Below are positions 26,346 through 36,362 of a stretch of DNA of 64,000 nt, in pieces; positions within the stretch are counted from its first letter, which is position 1; each line of letters begins with the position of its first letter. The notes below the pieces were generated by a model. That model did no database searches, was not told where the DNA came from, and worked only from the letters and a program-made list of their open reading frames with translations. This DNA comes from Paenibacillus sp. OVF10. Lineage in GTDB: Bacteria > Bacillota > Bacilli > Paenibacillales > Paenibacillaceae. A program made the translations under genes and the position numbers. The stretch lies in NCBI GenBank assembly GCA_022836915.1, contig CP094668.1, positions 186,001-250,000 of the forward strand, in the 5' to 3' direction.

Positions 26346-28658
26346 TCAAATTCGTTTATAGTCCCGCCACTCCTCTGGCAGTAGGGAACGATACGGTTCT
26401 TGGATAAAACGATCGTCGACCAGCACCAACACACCCCTATCTTCCTCCGTCCGAATCAGCCGTCCACCCGCCTGCAGCACCTTATTCATACCCGGGAAAA
26501 TATAGGCATAATTGAATCCGTTGCGTCCTGTCCGATCATAGTAATCACGTAATACGTTGTTCTCCAGACCAATCTGCGGCAGCCCCGCACCTACCACAAC
26601 CACGCCATTCAAGCGGTCTCCCGGCAGATCGACACCCTCTGAGAATACGCCACCCATGACGGCAAATACCAAGCGTGTTCGTTCAGGATTCGGCTGAAAT
26701 CCATCCAAAAACTGCTCCCGTTCCACCTCGTTCATGCCTTGCTTTTGTATGACCGTATCCGCTTCACTTGGAAGCTGTGCATAGGTTTCATATATCTCGC
26801 GCATATAAGGATAGGAAGGGAAGAACACCATTAGATTGCTGCGCGGCCATTCACTTACCAGCTGTTGCAGCATCTCCGCAATGGGGCGCCGGGACTGTTC
26901 CCTGTCCTTATAACGCACGGATAAGGGCAGGAGTCTCACATCCAATTGTTCGCGCTGAAACGGCGATGGAATCTGCAATGTATAATCCTCTTCCTCTGCA
27001 CCCAGCATATCCCGATAATAGCGAAGGGGTGACAATGTGGCCGAGAAATGAATGAGGGAGCGGAATCCTTTGGCCGTCTGACGAAGCAGTACCGAAGGGT
27101 CGAGACAAAATAACTTCACTCTCACTTCACTTCGAACACACTCTGCATACGTAATAAAACGTTCATCATACAGCTTGGCAATGCGCAGGAAATTCTGTGC
27201 CGTGAAGTAGGCATCCAACAGCAACTGATCCGTCTCGGCATTCCCCGAACCACCTTCCACAAGACATTGCTCCGCGACCATGACAAAAGGCTCCAGCCGT
27301 TCAATCAGTTCCTCCGGTGCTTCCTGCTGGATGATCTTTCCTTCTTCTCCACCGTTTTTCCGAAGGGTAATCAGATACTTATCAATGGCCCCCGTGTAGT
27401 CAACAATGGCTTTGGCAGCAGGCACACTGCTGTCCAGCGACTGGAACTCTCTTTTCACATCCAGGAACACTGCCTTCTCCAGCTCGGCGGAAAACATCAT
27501 TCGGCCACGATCGACCAGATTATGAGCCTCGTCCACCAGTAACACCGTCTTGCGTTTCTGCTCTTCCAACATTCTTTTCAGAGAGATCCTCGGATCGAAA
27601 ATATAGTTATAATCGCAGATCACCGCATCGGCTGCATACGCCGCATCCAGTGAAAACTCAAACGGACACACCCGATGTTTGCGCGCATACTGCTCGATGA
27701 CTGGACGTGTCATCAACGTCTCATGTTCCAGCATGTCCAGCACGGCCCCGTTAATACGGTCATAATATCCTTCACACATGCCGCACTGCCCCGTATCACA
27801 AGCTTCCTCTTCCTTAAAACAAATCTTGTCCTTCGCGGTCAGACTGATCACATGCATCTTCAATCCTTCCGATTGCATCCGGGCAAAAGCTTCTTCTGCC
27901 GCCACCCGTGTCGTCGTCCTCGCGGTCAGATAGAACAATCGGCTTGCTTCGCCTTCACCAATCGCTTTGACCGTGGGAAACAGAACGGACATCGTTTTAC
28001 CGATGCCTGTTGGTGCTTTGGCCATCAATCCCTGACCCTCACGAATCGTCTTGTATACGGCACCCGCCAGCTTCCGCTGTCCCTCCCGATATTTACGAAA
28101 AGGAAACGGCAGCTCTCGCACACTGATATCACGCTTTTCTTCATACGCAGCGATCATCTCAGCATATGGCGCATAACCGGCAATCACTTCTGCCGCAAAC
28201 TGCTCCAGTTCCTTTCGTTCTGCCATTCGGCGAAACCGTCTTTCTTCATGGGTCACCGAATGCACATACGTCAACTGCACTTGCATGCGTGGTTCATCTT
28301 GCTGAACGGCGTACATATAGGCATACATCATGGCCTGTGCCCAGTGCACGGGAAGACCCTCTCCCAGATCATCCAGATTGCCCGCAGTGGATTTGATCTC
28401 ATCCACCGTCAACTGACCGTCCAGACGAATTAAACCGTCACATCGCCCCTCCACCACATAGGTCAGATCCCCATGTTGGATCTCAGCTTCGAGCACAATT
28501 TCTTTTAGATCCTCTTCGGTGTACTCCTTCTGTACCCTTTGATGAATTCGAGTCCCTTCCTGCATCGAGGCATTGGTCCGGAATCCTGGACGTATGCTGC
28601 CACTGCGGTACACATACTCCACCAAAGGTCTAACCGATATCCGAATTGTTGTTGTCAT
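26346..28658 (-). CDS. RecB-type nuclease fused to a Rad3/DinG-type helicase
   Basis: 770 aa, no frameshift. The first 120 residues have the motifs of a PD-(D/E)xK nuclease of the RecB/Cas4 group: His39 in EGTRIHQ, Asp74 in GRCDG, Glu87 and Lys89 in DEIKS, and QAMMY at 108-112. Then an SF2 helicase of the XPD/DinG group: Walker A APTGIGKT at about 215-222, an iron-sulfur cluster domain with four cysteines (C-x6-C-x4-C-x2-C in CFKEEEACDTGQCGMC), DEAH in LLVDEAHN, and motif VI near the end (QAGGRLIRTEEDRG). Likely a 5'-3' DNA helicase-nuclease in repair. Not in an operon. Confidence 0.88.
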   Translation of the reverse strand: MTTTIRISVRPLVEYVYRSGSIRPGFRTNASMQEGTRIHQRVQKEYTEEDLKEIVLEAEIQHGDLTYVVEGRCDGLIRLDGQLTVDEIKSTAGNLDDLGEGLPVHWAQAMMYAYMYAVQQDEPRMQVQLTYVHSVTHEERRFRRMAERKELEQFAAEVIAGYAPYAEMIAAYEEKRDISVRELPFPFRKYREGQRKLAGAVYKTIREGQGLMAKAPTGIGKTMSVLFPTVKAIGEGEASRLFYLTARTTTRVAAEEAFARMQSEGLKMHVISLTAKDKICFKEEEACDTGQCGMCEGYYDRINGAVLDMLEHETLMTRPVIEQYARKHRVCPFEFSLDAAYAADAVICDYNYIFDPRISLKRMLEEQKRKTVLLVDEAHNLVDRGRMMFSAELEKAVFLDVKREFQSLDSSVPAAKAIVDYTGAIDKYLITLRKNGGEEGKIIQQEAPEELIERLEPFVMVAEQCLVEGGSGNAETDQLLLDAYFTAQNFLRIAKLYDERFITYAECVRSEVRVKLFCLDPSVLLRQTAKGFRSLIHFSATLSPLRYYRDMLGAEEEDYTLQIPSPFQREQLDVRLLPLSVRYKDREQSRRPIAEMLQQLVSEWPRSNLMVFFPSYPYMREIYETYAQLPSEADTVIQKQGMNEVEREQFLDGFQPNPERTRLVFAVMGGVFSEGVDLPGDRLNGVVVVGAGLPQIGLENNVLRDYYDRTGRNGFNYAYIFPGMNKVLQAGGRLIRTEEDRGVLVLVDDRFIQEPYRSLLPEEWRDYKRI

Positions 28659-28757
28659 ACGATCACCCGTTCTGTTTGTAGTGATTATACTTTATCATGA
28701 AATATGCTTTTGGACACAGCACCACCTCGAAGAAGTGGAAAATATTATAAATAGTTA

Positions 28758-28786
28758 TTGACATGCCATCGTCCCATAAGTAAAGT
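28758..28786 (+). promoter_or_regulatory. Sigma-A promoter of the XRE gene
   Basis: TTGACA at 28758-28763, a 17-base spacer and TAAAGT at 28781-28786. The -10 element lies inside the first of two tandem operators, so a bound repressor would block RNA polymerase. Confidence 0.7.
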
Positions 28787-28811
28787 TAACTTTACGTAAA
28801 GCGAACTTTAC
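28780..28811. promoter_or_regulatory. Two abutting 16-bp operators before the XRE gene
   Basis: GTAAAGTTAACTTTAC (28780-28795, a perfect palindrome) is directly followed by GTAAAGCGAACTTTAC (28796-28811, same arms). The pair is embedded in a longer palindrome with 15-bp arms (28773-28818) that includes the ribosome binding site of the XRE gene. Strongly suggests autoregulation. Confidence 0.75.
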
Positions 28812-28827
28812 TTATGGGAGGATATAC

Positions 28828-29040
28828 TTGCAAAATCTAATCAGAGACAAACGAATACATATGCACATCACACAGGAAGAACTGTCTCAACGGCTAAAGG
28901 TCTCCAGGCAGACCATCATATCGTTGGAATCCGGAAAGTACAAACCTTCTCTTGTGCTTGCTCACAAGCTTGCCCAATTATTTGGCTGTCAGATCGAGGA
29001 ATTATTTATTTTTGAAGGAGATGAGAATATTGAGTTCTGA
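28828..29040 (+). CDS. Small XRE-family transcriptional regulator
   Basis: 70 aa starting at TTG 28828 with GGGAGGA 6 bases upstream. Nearly the whole protein is a Cro/C1-type helix-turn-helix (HITQEELSQRLKVSRQTIIS, then LESGKYKPSLVLAHKLAQLF). Small regulators of this kind in Firmicutes are often paired with a short membrane protein, as here, and control the pair. The tandem palindromes over its promoter and leader fit autorepression. The next gene starts inside its last codons. Confidence 0.85.
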   Translation: MQNLIRDKRIHMHITQEELSQRLKVSRQTIISLESGKYKPSLVLAHKLAQLFGCQIEELFIFEGDENIEF

Positions 29041-29344
29041 ATCACTGAATCGGATGATCGGGATCGGTGGAATTGTAGCTGGTTTGTTATTTGCAATACT
29101 CATTATTTTTTTCACAAGGTTGATTGCAAAAAAGCAAAACGGACTGGATGAGCGGTACCTCTATTGTATCACGAGAGCAAAAGCCTTCTCCTGGAATGCG
29201 ACCACTATCAGTCTTGCTCTGGCTTGGATCCTCGTAGTTATACTAGACGGGATATCACTTTCCTTTTTCATTATTACTGCAGTGTTTGTTATTCATTGTT
29301 TATCTTCTATTGCGGCAAACCTATACTACTCTGCTCGGAATTAG
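29030..29344 (+). CDS. Small membrane protein coupled to the XRE regulator
   Basis: 104 aa from TTG 29030, which is 9 bases after AAGGAG and overlaps the regulator's end by 11 bases; the ATG at 29021 directly abuts AAGGAG and is too close to use. Three hydrophobic helices: IGGIVAGLLFAILIIFF, FSWNATTISLALAWILVVIL and ISLSFFIITAVFVIHCL. Between the first and second lies a conserved-looking DERYLYCITRAKAFSW segment seen in DUF2178-like proteins paired with such regulators. Function unknown. Confidence 0.7.
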   Translation: MSSESLNRMIGIGGIVAGLLFAILIIFFTRLIAKKQNGLDERYLYCITRAKAFSWNATTISLALAWILVVILDGISLSFFIITAVFVIHCLSSIAANLYYSARN

Positions 29345-29408
29345 CCCACCTGTCCGATACATGTGAACCGATTGGACTCGCTGATTTCCATATGCTATCT
29401 TGAAATAG

Positions 29409-29933
<525 letters not shown>

Positions 29934-29980
29934 CGGATTGGGTCACATCTGGCTTTTATCGCAGTAGCCCATGTTTTTTC

Positions 29981-30010
29981 AAACCTCTTCCTGCATGGAA
30001 GAGGTTTTTT
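29981..30010 (+). terminator. Rho-independent terminator
   Basis: AAACCTCTTCC/GGAAGAGGTTT stem with a TGCAT loop and six T residues. Confidence 0.9.
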
Positions 30011-30103
30011 GCCGTCAATTGTTGAAGGCTCTCATTTTTGACACAGCCATGCTGAGATAGGATAATACTTGTTAAATGAAACTTCGGAAGGGAAGGCGGT
30101 ACC

Positions 30104-32082
30104 TTGTCACGCAGTTCACTCACCCGATTTCTAAGCGGACCGTTTATATTCTTTACCATTATCATGATGATCAAAAGTTCACTGGCCTGGATCGTTATCT
30201 TCGATGACATCCCTGTCTGGAAACCACTGCTGACTGAATTGCCGCTCATCTGGATCGGCTTCTGTCTGATTGAGTGGTTTGCTGCCAAGCGGCGGATGTG
30301 GATATACCTTGCCATGAATTTGCTGCTCTCAGGGATTTTCTTTGCAGCCATCATGTACTACAAATACTATGGTGTAATCGTTAACTATCACGCGTTGGCA
30401 CAGGTAAATCAGGTGACTTCGGTCAAGAGCAGCATGTTTTCATTGCTTGATCCCTATTACTTGTTTATTTTTGCAGACGTTCTAATCATTGGGGGATACT
30501 CATTCGTCGTCGGATCAAACTCGGGAGTACAGAACGTCCGAACCGCATTCCGCTTGAACGACGTGCCAGAAGACGGGTTGCCTCGGTCATTCTGACCCTG
30601 TCCATGATCCTGTGCATGCTCAACATCTATCCCAATCGGGCCAGCATGAGTGAGCTTACACAAGCAGAACAGATGGGCATCCTCGGTTACGAGGCATATA
30701 CCATCCTGGATCGACCTGATAAACCTGTGCCCATCACTCACATCGATCAGGCTGACATCGACCAACTGAAGCAAACGACCGAACTTCCTGCGATTGTGGA
30801 GCAGGGTGCAGCGAGCGGACGCAATGTGATTATGCTCCAGTTGGAATCGTTTCAGAACTTCCTGATTGGATTAGAGGTAGATGGACAAGAGATCACGCCT
30901 AATCTGAATCAATTGGCTAGACAGAGCCTGTATTTTCCGAACTTCTATCAGCAAGTGGGACAGGGAAATACATCGGATGCAGAATTTGTTGTGAACACAT
31001 CGTTCTACACCCCGCCGAACGGGGCAGCAACAACTGTATATGCGGATAAAGCTCTGCCAAGTCTACCCAAGTTGATGTCAGCAAACGGATATCAGACAGC
31101 TACATTCCATACAAATGATGTTCGTTTCTGGAATAGGGATCAGTTATACAAGGCACTTGGATTCGACCAGTATTATGATATCGATTATTTCGGCACACAG
31201 GACTCTATCGCCTTTTCGGCCTCGGATGAGGTTCTGTATTCCAAAACACTGGATAAGCTGGAATCCATGCATTCTTCGGGCAAGCCCTTCTATGCCCATA
31301 TCATCTCCATGTCAGCCCACCACCCGTACACTTTGCCTAAAAACAAGGTGAAGCTGACGCTGCCAGAGCGCTACAAGGATACGTTGCCCGGTGATTATCT
31401 GATATCACAGCATTATGCGGATCAGGCAGTTGGACAGTTGATTGCTGGATTGAAAGAACGGGGATTATGGGAAAATAGCTTGTTCGTCTTGTACGGGGAT
31501 CACCTGGGGCTTCCCATCTACTCACTGGATCGGGATGACAAAGTCCTTATGAAAGAGTTATATGGTCGGGAATACACATCAGCAGATATGATTAATATCC
31601 CACTCATTATCTCGGCACCGGGCGTTACCCCGGGTGTACAACTGGAACAGATCGGAGGTCAGGTGGACATTCTGCCAACGATTGCGGGACTCACCGGGGT
31701 ATCGCTGAAGGACCAATTACACTTCGGACAGGATTTGTTACACGAAGGTGGAAATCTCCTACCCGAACGTTATTACCTTCCTTCCGGGTCGGTGCTAAAC
31801 GATGCTTCTCTCTTCATTCCGGCAAAAGGATACGGGGATGGAACGCATTATTCCCTAGCTGATGCGGGCAGACAGGATGCCGGACAACAGCAGATGGATG
31901 TTCCTTCAGAAGAGGTACCAAAGATTTCGGCGGACAAGGTACCTCCAGTATTCACAACACCCAATAACAGTGAGCTATCTTCACGGTTTATAACGAAGGA
32001 ACAATATGATCGGGCATTGGATCTTGCACACTTGTCCAACAGTTATTTGAGCCAGCTACCGGATCGAAAGGATGCAAAATAA
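30104..32082 (+). CDS. LTA synthase-family membrane sulfatase (one-base frameshift)
   Basis: 659 aa when one G is added to the run at 30491-30495; the shift falls at the end of the fifth membrane helix. Start is TTG 30104 with GGAAGG upstream. About five N-terminal helices, then an extracellular alkaline-phosphatase-fold domain with LQLESFQNF, the nucleophile segment GQGNTSDAEF, SAHHPYTLP and FVLYGDHLGL. This is the arrangement of LtaS/YfnI/YvgJ enzymes, which transfer or cut glycerol-phosphate on the outer face of the membrane. Synthase versus primase role cannot be told. The C-terminus has a long polar tail. Confidence 0.87.
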
Positions 32083-32135
32083 AAATCAATCGTAGAGTAT
32101 AAGGTTACTATCCTGGCGAATGGGTAGACGATTTT

Positions 32136-32328
32136 CTAAGGAACTCAGGACGTCTTATTTGACCTTTAGGTCCTCCTTATGCATTGTAAAGAACATCAGA
32201 CACGTTATTTCCCAAAATCCCCGAAAAAACGCTGTAAACGGCTGTTTTTTCGGATATAGCGTGTCTCAGGTTCCTTAGATTTCTGCGGATGCTTCAAATC
32301 CCTGAATAAGGCGCCTCAGATTCGTTAG
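32136..32328. repeat. Repeat family B, four-part copy
   Basis: 193 bp with motifs CTAAGGAACTCAGGACG, a diverged second (AAGAACATCAGACACG), then inverted GTGTCTCAGGTTCCTTAG and GCCTCAGATTCGTTAG. Central palindrome AAAAAACGCTGTAAACGGCTGTTTTTT. Lies between convergent genes. Confidence 0.75.
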
Positions 32329-32404
32329 GACTCGCTTCGTGCCTTGCTCCAACCTCAAGCTTAGCAATCATTTTATATCTACATCCAATACCTTATTGAA
32401 ACCG

Positions 32405-32455
32405 AAAAAGCCCATTAAACAGAACCAATCACGGTCTGATTAACGGGCCTTTTTC
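32405..32455. terminator. Bidirectional terminator
   Basis: AAAAAGCCCATTAA/TTAACGGGCCTTTTT with inner CAGA/TCTG. Ends the sulfatase gene and the opposing GNAT operon. Confidence 0.8.
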
Positions 32456-32514
32456 TGGTTTTATTGTGGCTTAGGACATTACAACGTCATCCTCTGTGAC
32501 AGCCCTGCTCCCGT

Positions 32515-33184
32515 TTACAACGGCAGTAGTGCAACCGACTTGCGAGCAGTTAATTGCTCTACCATGGCAAGCCATTCCTGCGGTTTGTTCGGTAACACCG
32601 CATAATATCGATTCAGGAAATCAGCCACCAGGCTTGCTGGTAGTTCACCAAGCGACTCATCACCTGGCATGAAGCACAGATCCAATCCGCCAACTGCTTC
32701 ACCGTCACCTTGCCAAGATGGATGAACATATGGGAAGTCCAGACGCTGGTACCCCAGATGGGACAATACTTCGCGACGCACATACGGGTCCATTGGCTTG
32801 ATGCCGCCAAACTCGTGATCCTGACTCAGATAAGGGTTATAGATTTCGGCAAACATGCCGAACAATTCTTTCCCGTTTGCCGCAGCCAGCTTCTGCAGAT
32901 CACGCTTGCGGTGATTCGCCAGAAACTGCCGATCCCCAGACCTTCGCGCCCAATAATCGTGAAGTCCGTCATGGCCACGTTCCAGTCCTCGTAATAACGG
33001 TATTCTGTCGCTCCAACAACCTGTCCCTCATGCACAGCCACGAACACCCGAATACCCGGATCTTCCAGCGGTTCTTCCCACAGGGGAAGTCCAGCACTTC
33101 TTCCCGCGGGAAAATCTCCTGCATCAACTTGTGCATTTGGGCGAACAATGGATCTTTAATGGATGTAATACGCGTAAATTCCAT
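32515..33184 (-). CDS. GNAT-like acetyltransferase (two one-base frameshifts)
   Basis: Three overlapping pieces join into 223 aa when one base is added at the G run 33083-33086 and one at the C run 32934-32937. Start is ATG 33184 with GAGGGGG upstream. The restored protein runs DFPLWEEPLEDPGIRVFVAV, then EGQVVGATEYRYYEDWNVAM and a C-terminal half with GIKPMDPYVRREVLSHLGYQ. It resembles the GNAT fold but the acetyl-CoA motif is weak, so substrate and even activity are uncertain. Last gene of a nitrilase-GNAT-GNAT set. Confidence 0.7.
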
Positions 33185-33230
33185 GAATAAATACCCCCTC
33201 GATTGATGATGTATTTCGTTTAACATTTCT

Positions 33231-33904
33231 TTATCTGAACGGATTCCGCCACTCCATCAGGGCAGCATAGTTGCAGGATTCCTCATCGTCCAGATAGTCT
33301 GCGGTCACACCAACCGGCATGCGGCCACAGCGAAGCAGGAACGATATCACCGGGTCACGTCTCTCTCCCGCTGCTACCTGATCCAGATATTCCTGCGCAG
33401 ACAGTTGGTCTGCAACCAGATGATAACCGGGCATTCTACCAGCACCTAGTAACCGATCCATCCCCTGAGCGATGACAAGGTGGTACATCGCCTGCATCAT
33501 AAGCTGAGCCAGTCCCCATTTGCGGTACTTTGGACGAACACAGAGATCGACAATGTACAGCGTGTTGCCATCCGGCTGGTGGTTACGAATATAGCCGTCA
33601 TCCGTTACTTCGGCCCAAGTATGCCTTGCTGGATGTGCGGGGTCCCACTGCATCCGTAGCGAGGTCATTGAACCAGCCAATTCTCCATCGACTTCAATAC
33701 AGATGGCACCCTCCGGGTAATGCTGCACATGACTGGTGAGCTGCTCGTGACTCCAGAGCAGCTCTTCCGGATAAGGAGGAGGAAACTCTCCGCCTGAATA
33801 CGAATGAGTTCCTCAAAGTCGGCTGCAACATAATTGCGAACGACTGCCTTTACCCTTTTGCCACTTTGCTCCGGGTCGGTGATCAACATTTCTTTTGTAT
33901 ACAT
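33231..33904 (-). CDS. GNAT N-acetyltransferase (one-base frameshift)
   Basis: 224 aa from ATG 33904 (ATG 33889 also possible; the ribosome binding site is poorly placed for both). One base must be added near 33781-33785 to join ...RIQAESF to PPPYPEELLWSHEQL. The acetyl-CoA binding strand-helix is visible: LYIVDLCVRPKYRKWGLAQLMM (R-x-x-W-G-x-A), so this is a real GNAT domain. Substrate unknown. It sits between the nitrilase and the second GNAT-like gene; the Bacillus protein YhcX joins a GNAT domain to a nitrilase in one chain, so the three products may act together. Confidence 0.75.
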
Positions 33905-33975
33905 CTTGCCGGATCGCCCCTTTCCACTGACAAATGAATTCCTGCTATGTTCCGTTCGACTATAAAAGTTGCTGT

Positions 33976-34832
33976 TTACTCCCAATCGGTATACAGATCG
34001 GTACGGCGGTCACGCCAGGTCGTTACCGATCCACGTTCACGTACCTCATACAGCAAATCCAGATCCAGATCGGCGGTCACGATCATATCGTTGTTAATCT
34101 CACCCTCAGCCAGAATGCCACGTGGCGGAAACGGGATATCATTTGGCGTAATAATTGCAGCCTGTCCATAGTTGGCACGCATGAAGTCAACGGTTGGCAG
34201 GTTACCCACTGTTCCGGTTAACACAACATACACCTGATTCTCCACCGCTCGGGCATGACTCGTATAACGCACACGATAGAAACCGTGGCGATCGTCCGTG
34301 CAGGAAGGACAGAAAATCACGTCAGCGCCTTTCGCTTTGGCCATCCGTACAATTTCCGGGAATTCAATATCGTAACAGGTCAGCATGGCAATACGGCCTT
34401 TATCGGTGTCGAACACCTCAAGTCCATCTCCGGGAGCCATGTTCCATTCCTGTACTTCGGTTGGCGTAATGTGAATCTTGTCCTGGCGCACGATGCGACC
34501 ATCCGGGTAGAACATGTGGGCTGTATTATATAACTTCCCTTCACGGCGAATGACGTGGGTTCCCCGATGACGTGCATGCCGTACTTGGCAGCAAGTGACG
34601 TGAACAGTTGTTCATATTGTTCCGTAAAGTTTGGCAGATCCTCAATCGTCAGTGCATTGCCTTGTTTGTCCCCAATGGACATTAACTGCGTTGTGAAAAA
34701 TTCCGGGAACAGCACAAATTCGGTTCCGTATTCGCTCGCTGTCCGTATGTAATGCTCAGCCTGAGCGGCGAACTGCTCAAACGAGCTGATTGTGTGCAAT
34801 TGGTATTGTACAGCGGATACCCGCAATTTCAT
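33976..34832 (-). CDS. Carbon-nitrogen hydrolase (nitrilase superfamily, one-base frameshift)
   Basis: 285 aa if one base is added to the C run at 34562-34565, changing VIGEPT into VIGGTHVIRREGKLYN. The catalytic triad is complete: Glu in VLFPEFF, Lys in RQDKIHITPTE and Cys in MLTCYDIEFPE. The family hydrolyses amides or nitriles in the cytoplasm; the end of the protein (DLDLLYEVRERGSVTTWRDR) matches the YhcX-type branch. First gene of an operon with two GNAT genes, which hints at processing of an amide-containing metabolite, but the pathway is unknown. Confidence 0.85.
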
Positions 34833-34869
34833 GTTCGTACACCTCCATCATGATTATGCATCCATTGTA

Positions 34870-34945
34870 ACAACGATCCGGGGTCAACAAAAGAGTATTT
34901 ACACTGGGCACTACAATGACAGAACAACCTTCCGATCTCTTCCTT
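34870..34945 (-). repeat. Repeat family A, truncated copy
   Basis: Carries only the 3' block in reverse (ACTACAATGACAGAACAACC, then TTCCGATCTCTTCC). It ends exactly at the stop codon of the LysR gene. Confidence 0.6.
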
Positions 34946-35827
34946 ACTCACCCAGCATCGACTGTGTGAATCCGATCCACTCTCTCGTGGCAAATGAAAG
35001 ATAACGATCCTTCCGCCAAATCATACCGAGCTGCCATGGAATCACTGGTTCCACCACCGGTATAATGCGCACGCGCATATGGTCCACCTCACGACAGATC
35101 GTCTCCGGTAGTAAAGCTACACCCAGATTGGCGGCAACCATCGCGCTGAGCAGATCCCACTGAGAGCTCTCATATACCACCCGGGGCTGGAACCCGGCAT
35201 GCTGACAGGCCACAATAATCCGGTCATGCAACGCAAAATCTTCCCGAAACAGCACAAAGGCGTCGTTTTCCAGTTCATGCAGCGCAACCGACTCTTTCCC
35301 CGCAAGTGGATGTGAAGGGTGTACGAGCAGGTTCAGCTTCTCTTTGACAAACACAAAATGATCCAACAGCTCATCCACGGTTGGCAGTACGGCAACGCCA
35401 ATATCCAGTGCACCACTGATCACATCGGCCTCCACTTTTTGGCGCCATCCTCAAACAGCTGAATGGTCACCTGCGGGTAGGCTTTGTGAAATTCGCCAAT
35501 GATCATGGGGAAAAAGCTGGACCCCACCATCGGCGGCAACCCAATCCGCAGATGACCTTTCTTCAAATTCATCAGATCGTCCAATTCGGACGACAGACTG
35601 CGGAATGATTTTTCAATCTCAAGTGCCTGCCGAAAAAACACATGGCCCGCATCGGTTAGCTCCACCTTTTTGCCATAACGGTCCAGTAGCGTGATCCCCA
35701 ATTCCTCTTCAAGACTCTTGACCGTCTTGCTGATCGTGGGCTGGGTGATATACAGCACCTCGGCGGCTTTTGTGAAGCTCTGCTGCCGGGCAACTTCCAG
35801 AAAATATTGCAAATGGCGGATATCCAT
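34944..35827 (-). CDS. cidR: LysR-family regulator, CidR type (one-base frameshift)
   Basis: 294 aa from ATG 35827 when one base is added to the T run at 35436-35440. The N-terminal winged helix is standard (MDIRHLQYFLEVARQQSFTK...VLYITQPTISKTVKSLEEELG), followed by a periplasmic-binding-like effector domain. It is divergent from cidAB, as in Bacillus and Staphylococcus where CidR activates holin-like genes in response to acetate and overflow metabolism. Overlapping inverted repeats in the 160-bp shared region are candidate binding sites. Confidence 0.85.
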
Positions 35828-35867
35828 CGGTTGATTCCCACCTCTCATAGATAAATGGAATAGTAAA

Positions 35868-35912
35868 CATTCTTAATATGCATTTTACTCATGAAAGAAT
35901 GCCATGTAAAAT
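35868..35912. promoter_or_regulatory. Interlocked inverted repeats between cidR and cidA
   Basis: CATTCTT (35868-35874) with AAGAATG (35895-35901), and ATTTTAC (35882-35888) with GTAAAAT (35906-35912). The two pairs interleave. LysR-type regulators usually bind such sites between divergent genes. Confidence 0.5.
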
Positions 35913-35990
35913 TTGTGATATCAAACAACGTTTCCATTCATTTTCATAATAACTCAAACGATTACGTTGATTATACAAGGAGGGATTGAA

Positions 35991-36362
35991 GTGAAAAAAT
36001 GGGGCCTTGGTATTGCACAGGTTGCGCTCTTAATGGTTTTTTCACTGCTCATGGACCTGCTGGCCCGTACTCTCCATCTTCCTGTACCGGGTTCGATACT
36101 CGGTATGGTTGTGTTATTCATTCTGCTTCAGACCCGTGTCGTGAAGCTGCGCTGGATTGAAGTTGGAGCTGCCTGGCTGCTCGGTGAACTATTGTTATTT
36201 TTTATCCCGTCAGCCGTTGGCATTATGAACTATATGCCCATGTTGGAGCATGACGGATTGCAAATTTTATTCATCGTACTGCTTAGTACTTTCCTGGTCA
36301 TGTCCTGCACAGGACTGGTTGCTACACGAATTGCCAAACGAAAGGAGCGTCACACCGGATGA
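35991..36362 (+). CDS. cidA: CidA/LrgA holin-like protein
   Basis: 123 aa from GTG 35991 with AAGGAGGG upstream. Four hydrophobic helices: VALLMVFSLLMDLLA, PGSILGMVVLFILLQ, VGAAWLLGELLLFFIPSAVGI and LQILFIVLLSTFLVMSCTG. The LPVPGSILGMV motif is the family signature. CidA forms holin-like membrane oligomers linked to murein hydrolase activity and, in Bacillus, to pyruvate or acetate handling. It overlaps cidB by 4 bases. Confidence 0.9.
   Translation: MKKWGLGIAQVALLMVFSLLMDLLARTLHLPVPGSILGMVVLFILLQTRVVKLRWIEVGAAWLLGELLLFFIPSAVGIMNYMPMLEHDGLQILFIVLLSTFLVMSCTGLVATRIAKRKERHTG

Noticed and set aside
27675-28433. A 252-codon plus-strand frame inside the helicase gene
   Set aside because: Antisense to the nuclease-helicase motifs, no start site, no recognisable domain.
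28828-29344. XRE/membrane pair as a toxin-antitoxin system
   Set aside because: The membrane protein has three helices and a conserved loop unlike known small toxins; regulator-first order with autoregulation fits ordinary regulator/membrane pairs equally well.
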